Made by a program: the position numbers and the translations under genes. This document shows positions 56,373 to 64,000 of a stretch of 64,000 nt of DNA, one piece after another. Source of the DNA: Sphingomonas sp. C3-2. Lineage in GTDB: Bacteria > Pseudomonadota > Alphaproteobacteria > Sphingomonadales > Sphingomonadaceae. Under the pieces are notes generated by a model. That model did no database searches and had not been told where the DNA came from. It saw only the letters and a list, made by a program, of their open reading frames with translations. The DNA is taken from assembly GCF_033025475.1 (NCBI RefSeq), contig NZ_CP130322.1, positions 2,423,001 through 2,487,000 on the forward strand, written 5' to 3'. Numbering within the stretch: the first letter of the stretch is position 1; each line of letters opens with the position of its first letter.

Positions 56373-56510
56373 CTAGAGCAGTTTGTCTAAAAGCTTCTGC
56401 ATGTCCTGCGGGGTGCCGTTAACGCCGCCCCGAAAAGCCTTACGCAACGCCTGGCCAATACCATCGGCCTTGTGCGGGCGTGCAACCAAGGTCTGGCCGC
56501 CCGTCATCAT
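56373..56510 (-). CDS. Second NepR-like anti-sigma protein (short ORF)
   Basis: A short product (45 residues from ATG 56510, 54 from ATG 56537) has the NepR core: GQALRKAF then TPQDMQKLLDKLL, aligning with NepR GKALRTVY and IPSEMLDLLSKL. It is tail-to-tail with ecfG, with 35 bases between the stops. AAGGA lies nine bases before ATG 56510, and ATG 56537 lacks any ribosome site, so I favour the shorter form. The central insertion (RGGVNG) differs from NepR, so whether it binds EcfG, PhyR or neither is open. Confidence 0.7.
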   Translation of the reverse strand: MMTGGQTLVARPHKADGIGQALRKAFRGGVNGTPQDMQKLLDKLL

Positions 56511-56545
56511 TGATCGTGATCCTTTTGTTTCTACCATGAAGGAAT

Positions 56546-56570
56546 AACGTCGCGCGGGGCTGCGAGTTGC
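56546..56570 (-). promoter_or_regulatory. Possible sigma-EcfG promoter of the second NepR-like gene
   Basis: On the minus strand GCAAC (56570-56566), 16 bases and CGTT (56549-56546) fit the EcfG pattern with one mismatch in the -35 element. Transcription from here would give a leader of about 30 bases before ATG 56510. Confidence 0.35.
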
Positions 56571-56613
56571 GTGGCGATTGTCTTTTGTGCGCGACTGCCT
56601 TTAAGGCAGAGGC

Positions 56614-59312
56614 ATGGATGTCACAGCCGCCATCGACGATGCGCTGAAACGCGCCGAGGCCCATGCGCCTTTCCTCCGCCACTTGATGGAGCGGAACCCC
56701 GAATTGGTTGATTGCCTGCGCAGCGAAGGCGTCGGCGCTGCCATGGAGGTCGCGCGTCGAAGGGCCGCCGAGGAAGAGCAGGTTGGCCGCTCGCTCCGGC
56801 TTGAGCGGCAGGGGCTCGCGCTTGTGCTGGCGGTCGGCGATCTGGCCGGGCTGTTGCCGTTCGAGGAGGTCGTGCACGCCCTTTCCGACCTCGCAGACAG
56901 CGCGCTCGACCGTGCCATTCGGGCCGCCATTGCCGAGCGCACGCCGGATGCCGAACCGCGCGGCTTTGCCGTTCTGGCGCTGGGAAAACATGGCAGCCGC
57001 GAACTCAACTATTCGTCGGACATCGACCCCATCCTGATCTTCGATCCCGAAACGCTTCCGCGCCGGGGAAAAGAAGAGCCGGTGGAGGCGGCCGTCCGCA
57101 TTGGTCGTCGCGTGGTGGAATTGTTGCAGACGCGCGATGCCGATGGTTATGTTTTCCGCGTAGACCTTCGTTTGCGCCCGTCGCCAGAGGCGACGCCCAT
57201 CGCCCTGCCGCTGAATGCCGCGATTTCCTATTATGAATCGAGCGCATTACCCTGGGAGCGTGCGGCATTCATCCGCTCGCGTGCCTGTGCAGGTGATATC
57301 GCGCTTGGCACTGAATTCCTGGACGCCATTCGGCCCTTTGTGTGGCGGCGTGGGCTTGATTACGGTGCGATTGGTGAGATTCGCGGTATTTCGCGGCGTA
57401 TCCGCGACCATCACGCGCAGGGACAGGCATTTGGCCCGGGGTTCGATCTGAAACGTGGTCGGGGCGGCATTCGGGAAATCGAGTTTTTCGCGCAAATTCA
57501 TCAGCTTATTTATGGTGGCCGTGAAACGTCACTCCGCGTGCCGGCGACGCTCGATGCGCTGAAGGCACTGGCGGATGCCGGCCGGATCGAGGCTGACGTC
57601 GAGGACGTGCTCAGCCACAGTTATCGGCTCTACCGAACGATCGAACACCGGCTGCAGATGGTGGACGATCAGCAGACGCACAGCCTGCCGCGGGATCTGA
57701 CGGCGCTGGATGGGGTCGCACGCTTGCATGGCCTTGCCGACGGCGCCGAACTCCAGACGCTTCTGGCCGGGCCGGTGGAAACCGTCGGGCGGATTTATGA
57801 CAGCCTCGATGACGAGGCCGAAGATGGGCAGGCGCTGCCCGCCGATGCCGATCGGCTCGAAGCCCGGCTGGCGGAAGCTGGATTTCCTGATGCGAAAGCC
57901 GCGCTTGCACGCGTACAGCGCTGGCGGGATGGGTCGGTGCGGGCGCTGCGAACAGACGCCGCGCGCTCTGCGCTGGAAAGTGTATTGCCGCATCTGATCA
58001 ACGCCATTGGCCAGTCGCCCGATCCGAATGGAGCCCTTAATCGGTTCGATGATGTCATCGGTCGTTTGCCGAGCGCGCTCAACCTGTTCCGCTTGCTTGA
58101 GGCACGACCGGCACTGGGCAGGCTTTTGGCCGACATTCTGAGCCACGCGCCGACGCTTGCCGAGCAACTGGGGCGCCGTCCCGAACTGCTCGATGGCCTG
58201 ATCGATGCAAGCGCGCTTGATCCGGCGCCGTCGGTCGCCGCGTTGGAGGCGGAATTCATACGTTGCGAACGCGGTGCGGACTATCAGCAGATGCTAGATC
58301 TCGTTCGCCAGAAGGTGAACGAGCGCCGTTTTGCCCTGGGCGCCCAGATCATCGAGGGGGCGAGCGATCCGATCCAGGTTGCCGAAGGCTATGCGCGTGT
58401 CGCCGAAGCGGCGATCAATGTGCTTGCAGCGGCCGCCACGCGCGAATTCGAAAGCGCGCATGGCCGTGTGCCAGACAGTGAAATGGCAATCATCGGGCTT
58501 GGCCGTCTTGGCGGCGGAGCGCTCACCCATGCCTCAGATCTAGACCTCGTCTATGTCTTTACCGGCGGGCATGAGGCCGAATCGGACGGGCGCAAGCCGC
58601 TGGGCGCGGTGCAATATTACAACCGCCTCGGCCAGCGCATCACCGCTGCGCTGTCGGTGCCGACGGCGTCTGGCCCGCTTTACGAGGTGGATACCCGGTT
58701 GCGTCCTTCTGGCGCGCAAGGGCCGCTGGCGGTTTCGCAGTCCGGTTTCGAACGCTATCAGCGCGAAAGCGCGTGGACCTGGGAGCATATGGCGCTGTGC
58801 CGGGCACGCGTCGTCTTTGGCTCAGAAGCTGCACGCAGTTCGCTGTCGGCCAGCATTGCCGGGATTTTGTACGAGCCGCGCGACGTTCCCAAGCTGCTTG
58901 CCGATGCCGTGAAGATGCGGACGGATATGGCAGCGCACAAGCCGCCTGCCGGGCCGTTCGACGTCAAGCTGATCGAGGGCGGGCTCGTCGATCTTGAATT
59001 CTGTGTCCATGTTGCGCAATTGCGTCACCGCATGGCCTTCAACCCGCGCCTGGCCCGGGCCGTGGCTGAGCTTGTGGAAGCAGGGCATATGCCTGCCGGG
59101 GTGATCGGGGCGCATGCCTTGCTTGCACGCCTGCTCGTCACGCTCCGGCTCGTTTCGCCGGCATGCGAAGCACCGCCGCCCGCAACCCAGCGTCTCGTTG
59201 CACGCGCCTGTCGCACCGAAAATTGGGAAGAACTGGTCGCAGCGTATGACGCGGCGCGCATGGCGATCAAGCAATGCTGGCAACAGGTGGTTGCCGAAGT
59301 GGAGGAACTGCA

Positions 59313-59316
<4 letters not shown>
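56614..59316 (+). CDS. glnE: Glutamine synthetase adenylyltransferase/deadenylase GlnE
   Basis: This bifunctional enzyme adenylylates and deadenylylates glutamine synthetase in response to PII and glutamine. The 900-residue protein has two nucleotidyltransferase halves: GSRELNYSSDIDPILIFD in the N-terminal deadenylylase half and GLGRLGGGALTHASDLDLVY in the C-terminal adenylylase half. It is a little shorter than the E. coli enzyme (946). The stop overlaps the bcp start by four bases. Transcribed upstream of bcp, a mixed operon seen in related genomes. Confidence 0.95.
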
Positions 59317-59780
<464 letters not shown>

Positions 59781-59787
59781 TCTGACC

Positions 59788-60567
59788 ATGGTGGAATTGG
59801 GACAGGCGATCCGCGAGGCGCTACTCACGGCGTCTCCGGCGGAGAAGGTGCGTCGCGCGCGCGCATTGGCCCGGCATTGGCGCATGGGGATGCTCGATCA
59901 CCGCTTTTCGGCGGTGATGCCCGATCGCCCGGCGCGCCCGGCTCGGCCCGAACTGTTGCCACCCAACCAGATGCCCAAGCGTGGCAAGGGCGGAAGCGAG
60001 CGGGGAAGGATCGCGCTCCTCCATGCGCTGGCCCATATCGAATTCGTCGCGATTGATCTGGCGCTCGACATTGTCGGTCGGTTCGGTCGTGATTTCCCGC
60101 AGAGTTTTGCCGATGACTGGCTGCGCGTGGCGGGCGACGAGGCCATACACTTCGCTCTGCTCGACCGGCGCCTCAAGGCGCTCGGCAGTCATTACGGGGC
60201 CTTGCCCGCGCATATCGGATTGTGGGAGTCGGCAACTGAAACCGCGTTCGATGCCCGTGCCCGGTTGGCGATCGTGCCGATGGTGCTGGAAGCGCGCGGA
60301 CTGGATATCACCCCGATGACGATCGAGCGCTTCCGCAATGCCGGCGACGAGGCGTCGGCGCGCATATTAACACGTATTATGACGGACGAGATTCGCCATG
60401 TCGGCGCTGGGACGAAATGGTTCCTCTGGTCGTGCAGCCGCGACGATTCGAACGCCGTCGAAACGTGGAAAGTGCTGGTAAAGCGCCATTTTCGCGGCGA
60501 GCTTAAGCCTCCATTCAACGACTCAGCGCGGGCGTCAGCCGGTTTAACGCAGGAATTCTATAAATGA
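59788..60567 (+). CDS. DUF455 ferritin-like domain protein
   Basis: This 259-residue protein of the DUF455 family is helical, with a ferritin-like carboxylate/His pattern: ALLHALAHIEFVAIDLALDI, RVAGDEAIHFALLDRRL and ILTRIMTDEIRHVGAGTKWF. The E-x-x-H and D-E-x-x-H arrangement suggests a di-metal site, as in the related tRNA hydroxylase MiaE. Its activity has not, to my knowledge, been settled. It begins 7 bases after bcp, suggesting a shared transcript. Confidence 0.85.
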   Translation: MVELGQAIREALLTASPAEKVRRARALARHWRMGMLDHRFSAVMPDRPARPARPELLPPNQMPKRGKGGSERGRIALLHALAHIEFVAIDLALDIVGRFGRDFPQSFADDWLRVAGDEAIHFALLDRRLKALGSHYGALPAHIGLWESATETAFDARARLAIVPMVLEARGLDITPMTIERFRNAGDEASARILTRIMTDEIRHVGAGTKWFLWSCSRDDSNAVETWKVLVKRHFRGELKPPFNDSARASAGLTQEFYK

Positions 60568-60694
60568 CTTGTGGAAAGCCCCCGGCCTTTTCACAACGCT
60601 GACAGCACTAAGGGCGGGGCAAACAGCCCAGTGTAAATAAGTAATAGCACGCTGGTCGCGATCGGCGTTTTCGAATGGCCGAGCTGGGGGTCGT

Positions 60695-61444
60695 ATGAGC
60701 GTGAACATGTATATCAATAACGTCCTTGCCCGATCCGGGTTCCGCACCAAGATCATGGCTGTGGCAATCGCCGCTGCACCGCTGCTGAGCGCGAATGCCG
60801 CGCACGCTGCTGGAAGCACCGATGGCACCGCGGTTGCGGCCGCCGCAGCTGCCGCGCCCGCCGCCGGTGGAATTTTCGAACGCGCTGCCCCGTCCAACGA
60901 AAACGCTGATCCTCAATATCGTTCGCTCTTCCTGTCGTGGAAGAAGCTTGACCAAGTTGGCGCGCAGGGCGGGGTATCGATCCCGTCGCAACGCCCCGTC
61001 TCGGATCTGAATTTCTCCAGCAATTTCGGTTTTCGTTCGGATCCGTTCCGTGGCAGCCGCGCAATGCACGCTGGCGTCGACATCCCCGGTCCGGTGGGCA
61101 CTGCAATCTATGCCACCGCCGACGGTGTTGTCGGGCGCGCCCAGCGCCTGGGTGGCTATGGCAACTATATTGAAATCGAACATGGTCAGGGCATCCAGAC
61201 CCGTTACGGTCACCTTTCCGCCATCCTCGTTGCGCCTAACACCCGCGTTAAGCGTGGTCAGCTGATCGGCCGCATGGGTTCGACCGGTCGTTCGACCGGC
61301 AGCCATCTTCATTACGAAGTCCGCCTGGACGGCCGTGCGGTCAATCCGCTGCCCTTCCTCCAGTCGTCGGACTATCTGCTGGCGCTGCAGCAGACGGAAA
61401 CGGGCGCCACGCGCATCGCCATGGGCGGCCCGGACAAGGAATAA
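60695..61444 (+). CDS. M23 family metallopeptidase (LytM-type), secreted
   Basis: This is a predicted peptidoglycan endopeptidase. The 249-residue product has an N-terminal signal region (hydrophobic stretch about 20-40), an Ala-rich linker, and a LytM/M23 domain. The zinc-binding residues are intact: HAGVDIPG (H..D), and HLHYE (HxH), with RYGHLS between. It is therefore likely to be active rather than an EnvC-type activator. It stands alone on the plus strand with a 127-base gap before it. Confidence 0.92.
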   Translation: MSVNMYINNVLARSGFRTKIMAVAIAAAPLLSANAAHAAGSTDGTAVAAAAAAAPAAGGIFERAAPSNENADPQYRSLFLSWKKLDQVGAQGGVSIPSQRPVSDLNFSSNFGFRSDPFRGSRAMHAGVDIPGPVGTAIYATADGVVGRAQRLGGYGNYIEIEHGQGIQTRYGHLSAILVAPNTRVKRGQLIGRMGSTGRSTGSHLHYEVRLDGRAVNPLPFLQSSDYLLALQQTETGATRIAMGGPDKE

Positions 61445-61503
61445 GGAGAGGAACGGGGCCGGTGCGGTTGTCGCCGGTCCCCAACCGCACTATCTCCTGC
61501 TCT

Positions 61504-61839
61504 ATGAGCGAACCTCTTCCTATTGAACTGACCCAAGCCGCTGCAACCCGCGTTGCAGCCATTGCCGCACGCCAGGGCAAGCCCGCGATCCTGCGTCTCG
61601 CGGTCGACGGCGGCGGATGTTCCGGTTTCCAATATCGCTTTGAACTGGCTGAAGGTGTTGAGGAAGACGATGTCACCGTTTCGCGTGACGGCGTCAGCCT
61701 TATCGTCGATTCGATCAGCCTTGATCTCGTGCGTGGATCAGCCGTGGACTTTGTCGAATCACTGGGCGGTTCGGCCTTCCGCGTGACCAACCCCAATGCG
61801 GCCTCGGGCTGCGGTTGCGGGTCTAGCTTCGCAATCTGA
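61504..61839 (+). CDS. erpA: Iron-sulfur cluster insertion protein ErpA
   Basis: This A-type Fe-S carrier delivers clusters to apo-proteins. The 111-residue product has the HesB/IscA fold with the three cysteines of the family: LAVDGGGCSGFQYRF and SGCGCGSSF. ATG 61504 is chosen; the frame upstream is open but lacks a site. The family call as ErpA rather than IscA is by resemblance. Confidence 0.88.
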   Translation: MSEPLPIELTQAAATRVAAIAARQGKPAILRLAVDGGGCSGFQYRFELAEGVEEDDVTVSRDGVSLIVDSISLDLVRGSAVDFVESLGGSAFRVTNPNAASGCGCGSSFAI

Positions 61840-61864
61840 GGGCATTCTGTCGGCGGCGGAATGA

Positions 61865-61892
61865 AAGCGCGGGCTGACAGGTGCCTGCGCTT
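61865..61892 (+). terminator. Hairpin between erpA and the exonuclease gene
   Basis: AAGCGCGGGC (61865-61874) pairs with GCCTGCGCTT (61883-61892) with one mismatch and an 8-base loop. There is no T-tract, so it may be a weak terminator or processing site. Confidence 0.35.
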
Positions 61893-61909
61893 ACGCTACC
61901 CCGAGCGTC

Positions 61910-62683
61910 ATGAAAATCGTCACCTACAATGTGAACGGGATCAAGGCCCGGCTGCCGCGTCTTCTTGAATGGCTGGAGGAAACCGGCCCGGACATCGTCT
62001 GCCTTCAGGAATTGAAGAGTTCCGACGAAACCTTCCCCGAAAAGGATATTCGATCCGCCGGCTACGGTGCTGTCTGGCACGGGCAAAAGGGCTTCAACGG
62101 CGTGGCGATCCTTGCGCGCGGCGTCGACCCGGTTGAGGTGCAGCGCGGGCTGGAGGGGGAGCCGGAGGACGAACATAGCCGTTATATCGAGGCCGATGTC
62201 ATGGGGCTGCGCGTCGCCTCCATCTATCTCCCCAACGGCAATCCGCAGCCGGGGCCGAAATTCGATTACAAGCTGCGCTGGATGAAGCGGCTGCACGACC
62301 GGGCACGCCAGATACTCAGCGAAGAAGTGCCTGCCGTGTTGGCCGGTGATTACAACGTGATCCCCACCGATTCCGACGTGTTCTCCGTCCAGGCGATGCA
62401 GGATGATGCCCTGATGCAGCCGGAAAGTCGCGCAGCCTATCGTGCGTTGTGTTTCCAGGGCTGGACCGATGCACTACGGACGCGCCATCCCAATGGCGGC
62501 GTATGGACCTTCTGGGATTATCAGGCGGGCTGCTGGCAGCGTGATGCCGGGTTCCGCATCGACCATCTGCTGCTCAGCCCGCAGGTTGCCGACCGTCTGG
62601 TCGATGCCAATGTCGACCGGGAATATCGTGGGCGTGAAAAGGCGAGCGATCACGCACCGACCTGGGCAACACTGCGCGATTGA
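61910..62683 (+). CDS. xth: Exodeoxyribonuclease III
   Basis: This AP endonuclease/3'-5' exonuclease repairs abasic sites. The 257-residue product has KIVTYNVNGIKARLPRLLEW, the metal Glu in VCLQELKSSDE, the Asp-Asn pair in LAGDYNVIPTD, and the catalytic His in ASDHAPTW. The stop is directly followed by the palindromic element before the DUF2239 gene. Confidence 0.96.
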   Translation: MKIVTYNVNGIKARLPRLLEWLEETGPDIVCLQELKSSDETFPEKDIRSAGYGAVWHGQKGFNGVAILARGVDPVEVQRGLEGEPEDEHSRYIEADVMGLRVASIYLPNGNPQPGPKFDYKLRWMKRLHDRARQILSEEVPAVLAGDYNVIPTDSDVFSVQAMQDDALMQPESRAAYRALCFQGWTDALRTRHPNGGVWTFWDYQAGCWQRDAGFRIDHLLLSPQVADRLVDANVDREYRGREKASDHAPTWATLRD

Positions 62684-62687
62684 TATA

Positions 62688-62724
62688 TTACCCGGGTAAT
62701 ATTGACTCTATTTTACCCGGGTAA
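62688..62724. promoter_or_regulatory. Twin TTACCCGGGTAA palindromes upstream of the DUF2239 gene
   Basis: The perfect 12-bp palindrome TTACCCGGGTAA occurs at 62688-62699 and again at 62713-62724, with centres 25 bases apart. A TTGACT -35-like hexamer (62702-62707) lies between the copies, and the second copy fills the spacer to a TAAT-rich -10 region (62722-62730). This is a typical repressor-operator layout. Confidence 0.75.
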
Positions 62725-62751
62725 TAATTCGGTGTCCGAGAGGATATGCCG

Positions 62752-63270
62752 ATGGAATCGACCTGTACTGCCTTTGCCGGAGAACTTTGGATCGCGACGG
62801 GGCCTGCTGCCGATGTGCGTGAGGCGCTCCGCGTGTTCGACGATCCTGCCGCTGGCCCCGTGCTGGTCTTCGATGATCGTACGGGGCGCCAGATCGATCT
62901 CGACATGCGCGTGGACGAACCGGCACGCGGCAGGGGACGGCCGAAGCTCGGCGTCATCGCGGGGGAAGTCACGCTTCTCCCGGAACATTGGGAATGGTTA
63001 CGCGCACAGCGGGGCGGCGCGTCGATCACGCTCAGGCGCCTGATTGATGAAGCTGCCAAGGCCCGGCCGCTGGATGCCGCCCGGCAGGCTCGTGACGCGA
63101 CCTATCATTTCCTCACCGCCATCGCCGGTGACCGGCCGCATTTCGAGGACGCGATTCGTGCGCTTTATGCGGGCCAGAAGGATCGTTTTGATGCGTTGAC
63201 GGCGGATTGGGCGGTGGGAATCCGTGATCATGCGACATCGCTCGCACAAGCTGCATGGGCCGCCGAATGA
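62752..63270 (+). CDS. DUF2239 family protein, possible RHH-like regulator
   Basis: This 172-residue protein matches the DUF2239 family as I remember it. The N-terminal half is a small beta domain (CTAFAGELWIATGPAADVRE to RTGRQIDLDMRV). A basic linker GRGRPKLG leads to EVTLLPEHWEWLRAQRGG and ASITLRRLIDEAAKAR, which could form a ribbon-helix-helix DNA-binding unit. ATG 62752 has AGGA seven bases upstream and is preferred over ATG 62746. The twin palindromes upstream suggest autoregulation. Its function is not known. Confidence 0.75.
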   Translation: MESTCTAFAGELWIATGPAADVREALRVFDDPAAGPVLVFDDRTGRQIDLDMRVDEPARGRGRPKLGVIAGEVTLLPEHWEWLRAQRGGASITLRRLIDEAAKARPLDAARQARDATYHFLTAIAGDRPHFEDAIRALYAGQKDRFDALTADWAVGIRDHATSLAQAAWAAE

Positions 63271-63309
63271 TGCTTTTGAGAATCTCGTCCAGGGGCTAAC
63301 AGGACCGCC

Positions 63310-64000
63310 ATGACCTATGATCTGTTTGCGGACCTTCCGATCAGCGGGCGCAAGCTCGACCGTTTTGCGCTTGAACAACTGCACGCCGAAAAATCACCAC
63401 GCAACCTGATCGAATGCGATCTGGAAGAGGTGGATCTTTCGCGGATCGAACTCGTTGGCTGGACGTTCGAGCGCTGCAATTTTCGACGCGCGACGTTGAA
63501 GGGGGCATCGCTGGAGCGGACGACCTGGCGTTCGTGTCGCCTTGCAGGCGCGGATCTGATGGGCGCCGATCTCGCCGAGGCGCGATTCATCGGAACGGAT
63601 CTGAACAATGCGACGCTGCGTCGGTCGATCCTGCGCAGCGCGTCCTTTGCCGGTTGCAAGCTGACGGGCGCCGATCTGTCGGAAGCGGGCATGCTCGACG
63701 CGTGCTTCCTCGAAACATTGATGGTCGCCGCCAAGTTGCCCGGCGTGTCCTTCCGCAACCAGCGGCTCGAAAAGCTCGACCTTGAACAGGCCGATCTTCG
63801 CAAATGTGATTTCCGCGAGGCGGTTTTCAACCAGTGCAGCCTGCGCGATGCCAATCTTGATGGCGCGCGTTTCGAGGGCGCAGACCTGCGCGGTGCCGAT
63901 CTCGGAGGTCTGCGGCTGATGCAGGCGACCGCGTTTCGCGGTGCCACGATCTCGGCGATGCAGGCTGAACAACTCCTGGGAGAGCTTGGTCTCAACGTCC
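63310..64000 (+). CDS. Pentapeptide-repeat protein, 3' truncated by the window edge
   Basis: The frame runs from ATG 63310 to the last base without a stop, about 230 residues. After an N-terminal segment (MTYDLFADLPISGRKLDRFA) it consists of A(D/N)LXX-type repeats: CRLAGADLMGADLAEARF, CKLTGADLSEAGM, ADLRKCDF and ADLRGADL. They form a right-handed quadrilateral helix as in Qnr/MfpA/McbG proteins, some of which protect DNA gyrase. The remaining end is close to a Qnr-like C-terminus, but the role here cannot be told. A 39-base gap separates it from the DUF2239 gene. Confidence 0.85.
   Translation, partial: MTYDLFADLPISGRKLDRFALEQLHAEKSPRNLIECDLEEVDLSRIELVGWTFERCNFRRATLKGASLERTTWRSCRLAGADLMGADLAEARFIGTDLNNATLRRSILRSASFAGCKLTGADLSEAGMLDACFLETLMVAAKLPGVSFRNQRLEKLDLEQADLRKCDFREAVFNQCSLRDANLDGARFEGADLRGADLGGLRLMQATAFRGATISAMQAEQLLGELGLNV

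Overview
The window is high-GC chromosomal DNA from an alphaproteobacterium, most likely a member of the Sphingomonadaceae. The evidence is the complete PhyR/NepR/EcfG general stress locus with a PhyP-type degenerate kinase, a LuxI whose N-terminus is of the sphingomonad type, an uninterrupted division/cell-wall (dcw) cluster from mraZ to ftsZ, and the nagZ-scpA-scpB-tatABC order typical of Alphaproteobacteria. The genus assignment is inference. I see no rRNA, tRNA, CRISPR array, insertion sequence or prophage.

1-13 kb is accessory. It holds the end of an amino-acid permease, a CzcCBA-type heavy-metal efflux operon divergent from its own OmpR-type response regulator and kinase (a double palindromic operator lies between them), a TDT/SLAC1-family anion transporter co-transcribed with a YeiE/CysL-like LysR regulator, and a TetR regulator divergent from a VOC/SDR/SnoaL-like enzyme trio. 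13-18 kb holds a cyclophilin, purL, and a tandem luxR-luxI pair whose LuxR is unusually divergent. A PAS-GGDEF-EAL c-di-GMP enzyme reads away from luxR. 20-23 kb holds an MliC-like lipoprotein, a cysteine synthase, and two envelope proteins of unknown role.

23.3-42 kb is the dcw cluster: mraZ, rsmH, ftsL, ftsI, murE, murF, mraY, murD, ftsW, murG, murC, murB, ddl, ftsQ, ftsA, ftsZ, almost all with overlapping start and stop codons. It is preceded by five C4 tracts at an exact 10-bp period, which matches the architecture of a MraZ operator. 42-52 kb carries envelope and chromosome housekeeping: two SPOR proteins, a dGTPase-like gene, argS, nagZ, scpAB and tatABC.

52-56.6 kb is the general stress response island, the most interesting part. 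It has nepR-phyP on one strand and phyR and ecfG on the other, with sigma-EcfG-type promoters (GGAAC-N16-nGTT). Two things there are easily missed because they are short: a second NepR-like anti-sigma ORF tail-to-tail with ecfG, and, just after phyP, a candidate sigma-EcfG promoter leading straight into two hairpins with C-rich loops. The second of these looks like an undescribed sRNA or a structured leader of an entericidin-like gene.

56.6-64 kb returns to housekeeping: glnE, a Bcp peroxiredoxin, a DUF455 ferritin-like protein, an M23 peptidase, erpA and an exonuclease III. It ends with a DUF2239 gene under two copies of a perfect 12-bp palindrome and a truncated pentapeptide-repeat protein.
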